This document shows, piece by piece, positions 1 through 6,173 of a DNA stretch of 21,809 bases (the first letter of the stretch is position 1; the number at the start of each line of letters is the position of its first letter). Both the position numbers and the translations under genes were made by a program. A model generated the notes under the pieces. That model was not told the origin of the DNA. It ran no database searches and was given only the letters and a program-made list of their open reading frames with translations. The DNA comes from an uncultured Clostridia bacterium (lineage in GTDB: Bacteria > Bacillota > Clostridia > UBA1381), in NCBI GenBank assembly GCA_944391635.1, contig CALXUL010000036.1, positions 1-21,809 of the forward strand. The letters run 5' to 3'.

Positions 1-564
1 TGTATGGAATACCTTTTCAAAAATCGGATGCGCATTGGTCATTATAAGCCATAATCCAACCGCCAGTACCGGCATAGCCGCAAGAAATATAAACGATAGC
101 TTAGCATTAATCCAAAACGCTGCTGCCAGAGAAAAAATCATCATAATCGGTGCACGGATTGCCATTCGGATTATCATTTGATATGCCATCTGCAAGTTTG
201 TAACGTCGGTAGTAAGACGCGTTACAATACTTGCATCGGAAAATTTATCAATACTTGCAAATGAAAAGGTCTGGACATTATAATACATATCCTTCCTCAA
301 ATTTTTCGCAAAGCCGCAGGATGCAATTGCGGCATTTTTCCCTGCGAGCGCCCCGAACGCAAGCGAAATCATAGCTGAAATCAGCAGCGCTATTCCATAC
401 TTTATAAGCACGTTCATATTCCCTGCATCAATACCTTTATCTATCAGTTCTGCCATCAATAAAGGTATTACCACCTCCATTATAACTTCTACTGATACAT
501 AAACGGAGGTCATTATTGATGGTCTTTTATATTCTCTAATGCTTTTTGCCAATTTTTTTATCAT
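1..564 (-). CDS. ABC exporter half-transporter, N-terminal membrane domain (partial)
   Basis: The first 188 codons are present and the gene runs off the left edge, so the ATP-binding domain is not in the window. The translation begins MIKKLAKSIREYKRPS and has four likely membrane helices (about residues 17-38, 53-74, 134-152 and 154-175). A cytoplasmic loop carries the FSFASIDKFSDASIVTRLTTD pattern typical of type I ABC exporter permease domains. By family, such proteins fuse a membrane domain to an ATPase and export drugs, peptides or lipids, often as heterodimers; the substrate cannot be read from this part. The start is the ATG at 562-564, preceded by an AGGAAGG ribosome-binding site about nine bases upstream. 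It overlaps the end of the MarR gene by 29 bases, so the two are co-transcribed and probably co-regulated. Confidence 0.88.
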   Translation of the reverse strand, partial: MIKKLAKSIREYKRPSIMTSVYVSVEVIMEVVIPLLMAELIDKGIDAGNMNVLIKYGIALLISAMISLAFGALAGKNAAIASCGFAKNLRKDMYYNVQTFSFASIDKFSDASIVTRLTTDVTNLQMAYQMIIRMAIRAPIMMIFSLAAAFWINAKLSFIFLAAMPVLAVGLWLIMTNAHPIFEKVFHT

Positions 565-1030
565 CAACCAATCTTCCTTCCTCACAAAATCCGTATTTCA
601 ATATGTTGCTTTTCATACGCTGCAAAAAGGATAGCAGCATCTCACATTCTTTATCTGAAAAATCTTTCAGAATAATCATCTCAAACTCGGACTGTTTATG
701 CTGAATCTGGTCATAAAACTTATACGCTTTCTGAGTCAAAACCAACTTTTTAAGCCTTGCGTCATAATTAACGCTCTCCCGCTGAATAAGGTCTTTTCCC
801 TCCATTATTTCAATAACCTTGGAAACAGTTGACCTTGTTACGGAAAATTCATCCTCAATATCCCGTGCAAATACGTCACGCCCGCGGTTCTCCATAAGAT
901 ATTCCAATATCCAGCTATTATTGACAGTAATCCTGTCAAGCCCACGCGGCAAATACCGGCTTTCAATGTATCGCATTATTACATTACTAAGCGCACGTAC
1001 CTCTTTTCCGATATCTTTTCCTTTGTGCAA
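536..1030 (-). CDS. MarR-family transcriptional regulator
   Basis: This is a winged-helix DNA-binding protein, expected to act as a dimeric repressor that responds to a small ligand. Its middle part has the MarR helix-turn-helix and wing: LEYLMENRGRDVFARDIEDE, then SVTRSTVSKVIEIMEGKDLI, then RRESVNYDARLKKLVLT-like wing residues, followed by the C-terminal dimerisation helices. I start it at the TTG at 1028-1030 (164 aa) because a strong AAAGAGGTGA ribosome-binding site lies six bases upstream. A longer reading from ATG 1063 or TTG 1066 (175-176 aa) has no good ribosome-binding site and would place a palindrome inside the coding region. The gene lies directly before, and overlaps, an ABC exporter gene, the usual arrangement in which a MarR repressor controls itself and an efflux pump. 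Confidence 0.85.
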   Translation of the reverse strand: MHKGKDIGKEVRALSNVIMRYIESRYLPRGLDRITVNNSWILEYLMENRGRDVFARDIEDEFSVTRSTVSKVIEIMEGKDLIQRESVNYDARLKKLVLTQKAYKFYDQIQHKQSEFEMIILKDFSDKECEMLLSFLQRMKSNILKYGFCEEGRLVDDKKIGKKH

Positions 1031-1053
1031 CAAAATCACCTCTTTACCTGATG

Positions 1054-1069
1054 TGTTTGACATCAAACA
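1054..1069. promoter_or_regulatory. Palindrome TGTTTGA-CA-TCAAACA, candidate MarR operator
   Basis: Perfect 7-bp arms flank a 2-bp centre, giving 16 bp. The site lies downstream of the putative -10 element and upstream of the strong ribosome-binding site of the MarR gene. This is the size, symmetry and position expected of a MarR autoregulatory operator. Binding by this MarR is inferred, not shown. Confidence 0.55.
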
Positions 1070-1087
1070 ATTTTTTGCCCATATGTC

Positions 1088-1116
1088 ATGGTATATCTTT
1101 TATATTTTTTTGTCAA
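1088..1116 (-). promoter_or_regulatory. Sigma-A-type promoter of the MarR-ABC operon
   Basis: A perfect TTGACA -35 (1111-1116) and a TACCAT -10 (1088-1093) are separated by 17 bp on the minus strand. Transcription would start near 1081, just upstream of the palindrome at 1054-1069. The -10 matches consensus at four of six positions. Confidence 0.6.
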
Positions 1117-1177
1117 GCAGCATAGCAAATTATTAATACTTTGTTCAAAAAAACTTCACATCAAAACCTTACATAAT

Positions 1178-1215
1178 AACAGAGCCGTATCAGTTTAAGT
1201 TGAAACGGCTCTGTT
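1178..1215. terminator. Bidirectional intrinsic terminator after icd
   Basis: Perfect 11-bp arms, AACAGAGCCGT (1178-1188) and ACGGCTCTGTT (1205-1215), enclose a 16-base loop. A and T bases at the outer ends give modest U-tracts on both strands. It lies about 67 bases past the icd stop and separates the TCA operon from the MarR promoter region. The T-tract on the minus strand is weak. Confidence 0.65.
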
Positions 1216-1282
1216 TGATTTTAAACCTTGGCAAACCTTGAAATAAAAGCTTATTTACAGCGCTTTTAAGTTATTCTCCTAT

Positions 1283-2491
1283 TTAAAGCATTTGTTCAAG
1301 ACGGATATTTACTTCTCTAAGGAAGGTTTCGGTATCAACGGATTTTTTATTTTCAAGTGTTGACAGCGCAGCAAGGTCGCCCGTCATAACGCCGTCCTCT
1401 ATTGTTTTAATAGTAGCCCTCTCAAGCTTGTCAGCAAAGGCTTCAAGTTCAGACAGTCCGTCTAATTCGCCTCTTTTTCTTAAAGCCCCGCTCCAGGCAA
1501 AAATAGTTGCAACCGAATTAGTAGAGGTCTTTTCGCCCTTTAGGTGCTTATAATAATGCCTTTGTACCGTACCGTGCGCCGCTTCATATTCATATACTCC
1601 GTCAGGAGATACAAGAACCGACGTCATCATAGCAAGCGAACCATAAGCGGTAGCAACCATGTCCGACATAACATCGCCATCATAGTTTTTACAAGCCCAG
1701 ATATATCCGCCCTCAGAACGGATAACACGCGCTACAGCGTCATCTATTAAGGTATAGAAATATTCTATGCCTGCTTCCTCAAACCGCGCTTTATATTCTT
1801 TTTCATAGATTTCCTGAAAAATATCCTTAAAACGATGGTCATACTTTTTAGAAATAGTATCCTTTGTTGCAAACCATAAATCCTGTTTGGTATCAAGTGC
1901 GAAATTAAAACATGCACGGGCAAAGCTGGAGATTGAATCATCGCGGTTATGGATGCCCTGGATAATTCCGCTGCCCTTAAACTCATGTATCAACTCGCGG
2001 GTTTCGTTACCATCCTCATCGGTAAATACAAGTTCTGCCTTACCCTTTTTGCTGATTTGCATTTCGGTATTTTTATATACATCGCCGTATGCGTGACGTG
2101 CAATAGTGATTGGTTTTGTCCAAGTTGGAATATATGGAGTTATTCCCTTTACAAGTATCGGCGTACGGAATACCGTACCGTCCAATATCGCACGAATCGT
2201 GCCGTTAGGAGATTTCCACATCTCTTTAAGGTTATATTCCGGCATTCTTGCCGCATTCGGGGTAATGGTTGCGCACTTAACTGCTACACCGTATTTCTTT
2301 GTAGCCTCCGCACTGTCAAATGTAACCTGGTCATTGGTTTCATTGCGGTGTACAAGCCCCAAATCATAATATTCCGTTTTTAAGTCGATATACGGCAGAA
2401 GCAGTATATCCTTTATCATCTTCCAGATGATTCTGGTCATCTCATCGCCGTCCATTTCAACCAGCGGCGTTTTCATTGCAATTTTTGACAT
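1283..2491 (-). CDS. icd: Isocitrate dehydrogenase, NADP-type (dimeric, eukaryote-like family)
   Basis: Catalyses oxidative decarboxylation of isocitrate to 2-oxoglutarate. The 402-residue protein follows the human IDH1/2-type subfamily almost end to end rather than the E. coli Icd type. Visible sites are VEMDGDEMTR (11-20), the substrate loop SPNGTIR (94-100), R109, R132 in ARHAYGD, the metal-binding region LIDDAVA and YDGDVMSD (about 248-277), and HGTVQRH (306-312), whose Arg-His pair in this family contacts the 2'-phosphate of NADP. NADP use is therefore the best prediction. The ATG at 2489-2491 has an AAGGGAG ribosome-binding site. It lies 27 bases downstream of the aconitase stop, so the two consecutive TCA enzymes form one operon. 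In an anaerobe this pair most likely feeds glutamate synthesis. Confidence 0.97.
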   Translation of the reverse strand: MSKIAMKTPLVEMDGDEMTRIIWKMIKDILLLPYIDLKTEYYDLGLVHRNETNDQVTFDSAEATKKYGVAVKCATITPNAARMPEYNLKEMWKSPNGTIRAILDGTVFRTPILVKGITPYIPTWTKPITIARHAYGDVYKNTEMQISKKGKAELVFTDEDGNETRELIHEFKGSGIIQGIHNRDDSISSFARACFNFALDTKQDLWFATKDTISKKYDHRFKDIFQEIYEKEYKARFEEAGIEYFYTLIDDAVARVIRSEGGYIWACKNYDGDVMSDMVATAYGSLAMMTSVLVSPDGVYEYEAAHGTVQRHYYKHLKGEKTSTNSVATIFAWSGALRKRGELDGLSELEAFADKLERATIKTIEDGVMTGDLAALSTLENKKSVDTETFLREVNIRLEQML

Positions 2492-2518
2492 TTTTTTCTG
2501 CTCCCTTCAAGGTTATTA

Positions 2519-4450
2519 TCAGGAATTGTTTTTAGTGTAGTTTAAAAGCCCGCCTGCTGCCAGCATATCCCTCTGGCGGTCTGACGCTGTAAGAATTGCG
2601 GTAAATTCTGTGCCTTTGGTCTTATTTAATACCTTTATTCTGTCTGATGCTCTAAACTGCTTTTCTACATTCTCAATAACCAACTCATCGCCCTGGTCGA
2701 TACTGTCATAATCCTTTTCATTCTCAAAAGTCAGCGGCAAGATTCCGGCATTTATAAGGTTTGCCATATGGATTCTTGCAAAGCTCTTGGTTATAACCGC
2801 CTTTACTCCCAGATAGAGCGGAGCAAGCGCAGCATGTTCTCTTGATGAACCTTGACCATAGTTGGAGCCGCCGATTATAATTGATTTTCCCATACTAAGC
2901 GCGCGGTCGTGGAAGGTTTCATCGCAAACCGCAAAGCAATATTCCGAAATCTTGGGTATGTTTGAACGAAGCGGCAAAATTTTTGCTCCGGCAGGCATAA
3001 TGTGGTCGGTAGTTATATTATCTCCGACTTTAAGGCTTACGCCGGCATCGATTGTATCAGCCAACGCCTCTGCAACCGGGAAAGGCTTAATATTCGGTCC
3101 GCGAAGTATCTCAACCTTATCCATATCGGCAGCATCTACCGGCGGTTCTATCATATTATCATTTACTATAAATTCTTCCGGCATTGTAAACTCCGGCATC
3201 TCGCCCAGCTCACGCGGGTCGGACAGATACCCGGTTAACGCAGATAATGCTGCCATTTCGGGAGATACAAGATAAATCTGACCATCTTTTGTGCCTGAAC
3301 GGCCCTCAAAATTACGGTTAAAAGTACGAAGCGATATGCCTTTTGAATTAGGCGACTGACCCATACCTATACAAGGTCCGCACGCGCTTTCAAGGATTCT
3401 TGCGCCGGCGTCTATCATTATAGCAAGCGCTCCGTTTTGAGCGAGCATATTAAGCACCTGTTTTGAACCCGGAGCAATAGACAGCGATACATCCGGATGT
3501 ACCGTCTTACCCTTTAAGATATATGCAACCTTCATCATATCCATAAGTGATGAGTTTGTGCAAGAACCAATACATACCTGGTCAATTTTAAGTCTGCCTA
3601 TCTCCTCAACCGATTTTACGTTATCAGGCGAATGCGGGCAGGCTGCAAGCGGCACCAGCTCGGACAGGTTAATATCCACCTGCTCGTCATATACCGCGTC
3701 ATCATCAGCACTAAGCGGGATATATACATCCTCGCGACCCTGCGCCTTAAGGAACTTCTGTGTTACCTCGTCAGACGGGAATATGGATGTTGTTGCGCCA
3801 AGCTCTGCACCCATATTTGTAATTGTTGCACGTTCGGGAACTGATAATGTTTTTACCCCTTCGCCGCAGTACTCCATAACCTTGCCTACGCCGCCCTTTA
3901 CAGAAAGACGGCGAAGAACCTCAAGAATTACATCCTTTGCTGAAACCCAGGGCTTTAATTTGCCTGAAAGATTCACCTTTACGACTTTAGGGCAGGTAAT
4001 ATAATATGCACCGCCGCCCATTGCAACAGCAACGTCCATTCCGCCTGCACCTATGGCAATCATTCCTATACCGCCTCCGGTAGGCGTATGTGAATCCGAA
4101 CCGATAAGAGTCTTGCCCGGCGCGCCAAAACGCTCAAGGTGTACCTGATGGCAGATTCCGTTTCCCGGACGTGAAAAATAAATCCCGTGTTTTTTACATA
4201 CCGAACCGATAAATCTATGGTCGTCTGCATTTTCAAAACCCGATTGAAGGGTATTATGGTCAATATATGCAACCGAGCGCTCAGTCTTTACGCGGTCAAC
4301 GCCCATTGCTTCAAATTCAAGATACGCCATTGTCCCGGTAGCGTCCTGGGTCAGGGTCTGGTCGATGCGTATGCCTATTTCACTGCCCTTTTCCATCTTC
4401 CCGTCGACAAGATGCGCTTGTAATATCTTTTCTGTCAGGGTAAGTCCCAT
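2519..4450 (-). CDS. acn: Aconitate hydratase
   Basis: Interconverts citrate and isocitrate in the cytoplasm with a [4Fe-4S] cluster. At 643 residues it matches the shorter bacterial aconitases (the Aquifex-type or 'putative aconitase' group) rather than AcnA of about 900 residues. The substrate region GSDSHTPTGGGIGM is at 117-130. Cluster ligands are C297 in CIGSCTNSS and C357 and C360 in CGPCIGMGQ. The swivel domain follows, with GDNITTDHIMPAG (476-488) and YGQGSSREHAALAP (531-544). The start ATG at 4448-4450 has an AGGAGGG ribosome-binding site and an excellent promoter about 40 bases upstream. Homoaconitase or isopropylmalate isomerase are related possibilities, but one-gene architecture and the neighbouring icd make aconitase the strong choice. 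Confidence 0.95.
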   Translation of the reverse strand: MGLTLTEKILQAHLVDGKMEKGSEIGIRIDQTLTQDATGTMAYLEFEAMGVDRVKTERSVAYIDHNTLQSGFENADDHRFIGSVCKKHGIYFSRPGNGICHQVHLERFGAPGKTLIGSDSHTPTGGGIGMIAIGAGGMDVAVAMGGGAYYITCPKVVKVNLSGKLKPWVSAKDVILEVLRRLSVKGGVGKVMEYCGEGVKTLSVPERATITNMGAELGATTSIFPSDEVTQKFLKAQGREDVYIPLSADDDAVYDEQVDINLSELVPLAACPHSPDNVKSVEEIGRLKIDQVCIGSCTNSSLMDMMKVAYILKGKTVHPDVSLSIAPGSKQVLNMLAQNGALAIMIDAGARILESACGPCIGMGQSPNSKGISLRTFNRNFEGRSGTKDGQIYLVSPEMAALSALTGYLSDPRELGEMPEFTMPEEFIVNDNMIEPPVDAADMDKVEILRGPNIKPFPVAEALADTIDAGVSLKVGDNITTDHIMPAGAKILPLRSNIPKISEYCFAVCDETFHDRALSMGKSIIIGGSNYGQGSSREHAALAPLYLGVKAVITKSFARIHMANLINAGILPLTFENEKDYDSIDQGDELVIENVEKQFRASDRIKVLNKTKGTEFTAILTASDRQRDMLAAGGLLNYTKNNS

Positions 4451-4478
4451 TTTATTTCCCTCCTAAAATTCTTCTGTG

Positions 4479-4498
4479 TATACATTATATATTGTATA
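4479..4498. promoter_or_regulatory. Imperfect palindrome over the acn -10 region, candidate operator
   Basis: TATACA (4479-4484) and TGTATA (4493-4498) are inverted around an AT-only 8-bp centre. The 20-bp element covers the -10 hexamer and the predicted start site of the acn-icd operon, where a bound repressor would block transcription. AT-rich promoters produce such dyads by chance, so this is tentative. Confidence 0.35.
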
Positions 4499-4519
4499 TT
4501 TTTATCCCAAATTTGTCAA
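4491..4519 (-). promoter_or_regulatory. Sigma-A-type promoter of the acn-icd operon
   Basis: On the minus strand a perfect TTGACA -35 (4514-4519) and a TACAAT -10 (4491-4496, five of six to consensus) are spaced 17 bp apart. The predicted start is near 4484, giving a leader of about 34 bases containing the AGGAGGG site of acn. Confidence 0.75.
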
Positions 4520-4633
4520 GTAAAAGCCGGATTTATAAACGCAGAAAACCGCACTTTCGGCACAGGGGTTTTTCGGTATATTTCACAAAATCGGTTTTGC
4601 GGCATAACTTATATATGAAAGGAGCTGGTGATA

Positions 4634-4924
4634 ATGTATGCGGCAGGAGTTGCGGTTATGTGCGTATTTGCTGTATACGGCATTATAACATTTGTACATA
4701 GTATATGCGAAAAGTTATTGCGAAAAGGCATATGCGACCGCGTGCTTATATATGTAAAAAGCAGCGCGAAAAATACCGAAGGGGTAGTGCGTTCGCTTAT
4801 GCTCAAAAACCCCGGCGCGGAGATAATCGTTGTAGATGAGGGCGACAGTATTGAACTGCGCAAAATTCTTGACCATTTATGCCAGGACTACGCACGCGTA
4901 CATATTGCTCGTCTTGAGCCGTAA
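4634..4924 (+). CDS. Small membrane-anchored protein of unknown function
   Basis: A 96-residue protein with one N-terminal membrane helix (about residues 4-22, AGVAVMCVFAVYGIITFV) followed by a basic segment and a soluble domain of about 60 residues. The soluble part reads RVLIYVKSSAKNTEGVVRSL, then AEIIVVDEGDSIELRKILDHL. This resembles the first beta-alpha-beta half of a family 2 glycosyltransferase, whose usual motif is EIIVVDDGSTD, but there is no room for the catalytic second half. I do not assign a function. The ATG at 4634 is chosen because AAAGGAG (4618-4624) lies nine bases upstream; the in-frame GTG at 4628 is too close. It stands alone, divergent from acn, and ends before a terminator hairpin. 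I found no convincing promoter for it. Confidence 0.8.
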   Translation: MYAAGVAVMCVFAVYGIITFVHSICEKLLRKGICDRVLIYVKSSAKNTEGVVRSLMLKNPGAEIIVVDEGDSIELRKILDHLCQDYARVHIARLEP

Positions 4925-4938
4925 AAGCAGACAGAAGC

Positions 4939-4964
4939 GCCGTCTATGGTTTTCCATAGGCGGC
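4939..4964. repeat. Strong hairpin without a T-tract
   Basis: GCCGTCTATGG (4939-4949) pairs with CCATAGGCGGC (4954-4964) around a TTTT loop. The only non-Watson-Crick position is a G-U wobble in the plus-strand RNA. Flanking GCAG (4927-4930) and CTGC (4971-4974) could extend it past an internal loop. No run of T follows, so it may stabilise the 3' end of the small-protein transcript rather than terminate it. Confidence 0.55.
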
Positions 4965-5014
4965 ATCAGACTGCCCGAAAAGTCATTTTACATCAAAATA
5001 GTTTATTAACTAAA

Positions 5015-5062
5015 AATTGAGCTGATTTTGCAGGGAAAATCAACTCAATTGCTTGTTTTTTT
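5015..5062 (+). terminator. Intrinsic terminator of the small membrane protein gene
   Basis: AATTGAGCTGATTTT (5015-5029) and AAAATCAACTCAATT (5036-5050) form a 15-bp stem with one mismatch and a 6-base loop. Seven consecutive T bases follow at 5056-5062. The orientation fits the gene ending at 4924. Confidence 0.75.
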
Positions 5063-5115
5063 CGCATTTATATTTTAGCACCCCCTCATACACCGACAAA
5101 GCCAAATGCGAAAAA
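5058..5115. repeat. Wide inverted repeat, 12-bp perfect arms
   Basis: TTTTTCGCATTT (5058-5069) and AAATGCGAAAAA (5104-5115) are exact inverses separated by 34 bases. The left arm shares the T-tract of the preceding terminator, so the two structures could be mutually exclusive. Function unknown. Confidence 0.5.
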
Positions 5116-5186
5116 TTAACTTTCCTCTCCGGCGTCTGCTACTGCCTGCACTCTGTTTCTGCCTAAGGCGGCATTTTTAAACAACT

Positions 5187-5243
5187 AAAAAACAGGCTTT
5201 TTAAGTTTTATAGTAATATTACAAACTAAAAGCCTGTTTTTTT
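5187..5243 (-). terminator. Intrinsic terminator immediately after miaA
   Basis: AAAAAACAGGCTTTT (5187-5201) pairs with AAAAGCCTGTTTTTT (5228-5242). An inner AGTTT/AAACT pair extends the stem. On the minus strand the second arm ends in a run of six U. It starts at the base after the miaA stop codon and closes the miaB-to-miaA gene cluster. The outer A and T runs make it usable on both strands. Confidence 0.8.
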
Positions 5244-6173
5244 CTATTTTGTATTCAAAAAATCATCACACAGTTCTTTTGCCTGCATAAATGCATTATC
5301 AGGCGAAAGCTTATGCATTTGCGGATTTGCGCGAAACCAGGTGAGCTGACGCTTTGCATAGCGGCGCGTGCGTTGTTTTATCTCCTCCGCTGCCTCTTCT
5401 ATCGTGCAGCGCCCATCAAAATAATCAAACAGCTCCTTATACCCGATTGCCTGACTTGCCGTTTTACCAAGCTTATCACGTTTATCCCAAAGCGCCTTTG
5501 CCTCGCTCACTAATCCCTTCTCCAGCATAATATCCACCCTCCGGTTAATCCGTGAGTAAAGTTCCTCTCTGGGGTAATCAATCATCATATAAAGCGCGCG
5601 GTATCTGCTGTCCTTTTGCTTTGTTCGCTCCTGGTGTATTATTATGGATTCGCCGTGCTGCATATAAAATTCAATCGCACGTATTACCCTTTTTATATTA
5701 TTGGGATGAAGTTTTGATGCTGCCAACGGGTCGGTAAGTTTGAGCCGCTCAAACAGAGCTTCTGCACCCTCTTTTTCGGCAAGCTCCGAAAGTTCGGCAC
5801 GTATTTTTTCGTCCTGCTCTTCCTCGTCAAAATCAATATCTTTTGCAAATGAATCTATATAAAGCCCGGTTCCGCCGGCGACAATTACACGTTTATTCCG
5901 TGATAATATATCCTCTGCCGCCTTATGCGCAAGAGCAACAAAATCTGCAACCGAAAAATTTTCCTCCGGCTCGGCAAAATCCATAAGATGATGTCTTATC
6001 CCGCACTGTTCCTCCAAATCCGGCTTTGCTGTGCCTATATCCATACCGCGGTAAATCTGCATACTGTCAGCGGATATTATCTCGCCGTCGTATTCTTTGG
6101 CAAGAGAAATAGCAAGAGCTGTTTTTCCCGACGCAGTCGCGCCGGCTACAATAATAAGCGGCGCTTTTGTCAT
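5244..6173 (-). CDS. miaA: tRNA dimethylallyltransferase
   Basis: Transfers a dimethylallyl group to N6 of A37 in tRNAs reading codons that start with U. This is the substrate-forming step for MiaB, which is encoded upstream in the same cluster. The 309-residue length is normal. The P-loop GATASGKT is at 11-18, the conserved DSMQIYRGMDIGTAKP at 36-51 carries the base-recognition Asp, and GGTGLYI lies at 100-106. QAIGYKEL and the late TRRYAKRQLTWFR are the usual C-terminal signatures. The ATG at 6171-6173 overlaps the mutL TGA as ATGA, with GGGAGGA upstream, so translation is coupled to mutL. A terminator follows directly, and no hfq gene follows as it does in several relatives. Confidence 0.97.
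   Translation of the reverse strand: MTKAPLIIVAGATASGKTALAISLAKEYDGEIISADSMQIYRGMDIGTAKPDLEEQCGIRHHLMDFAEPEENFSVADFVALAHKAAEDILSRNKRVIVAGGTGLYIDSFAKDIDFDEEEQDEKIRAELSELAEKEGAEALFERLKLTDPLAASKLHPNNIKRVIRAIEFYMQHGESIIIHQERTKQKDSRYRALYMMIDYPREELYSRINRRVDIMLEKGLVSEAKALWDKRDKLGKTASQAIGYKELFDYFDGRCTIEEAAEEIKQRTRRYAKRQLTWFRANPQMHKLSPDNAFMQAKELCDDFLNTK

Larger units (their letters stand above)
4925..5243. other. Non-coding stretch rich in inverted repeats
   Basis: About 320 bases without a credible gene, between the small membrane protein and miaA. It contains four inverted-repeat structures: a hairpin at 4939-4964, a plus-strand terminator at 5015-5062, a wide inverted repeat at 5058-5115, and the miaA terminator at 5187-5243. 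I see no tRNA-like cloverleaf. A small RNA is possible but nothing proves one. Confidence 0.6.

Noticed and set aside
819..1136. Plus-strand open frame of 105 codons opposite the MarR gene
   Set aside because: No family features. It covers the MarR coding region and promoter, and there is no ribosome-binding site worth noting.
1949..2383. Plus-strand open frame of 144 codons opposite icd
   Set aside because: Runs against strongly conserved Icd active-site codons; no independent support.
4925..5243. CRISPR array or tRNA in the hairpin-rich gap
   Set aside because: No regularly spaced direct repeats and no cloverleaf or CCA-type end; the structures are single inverted repeats.
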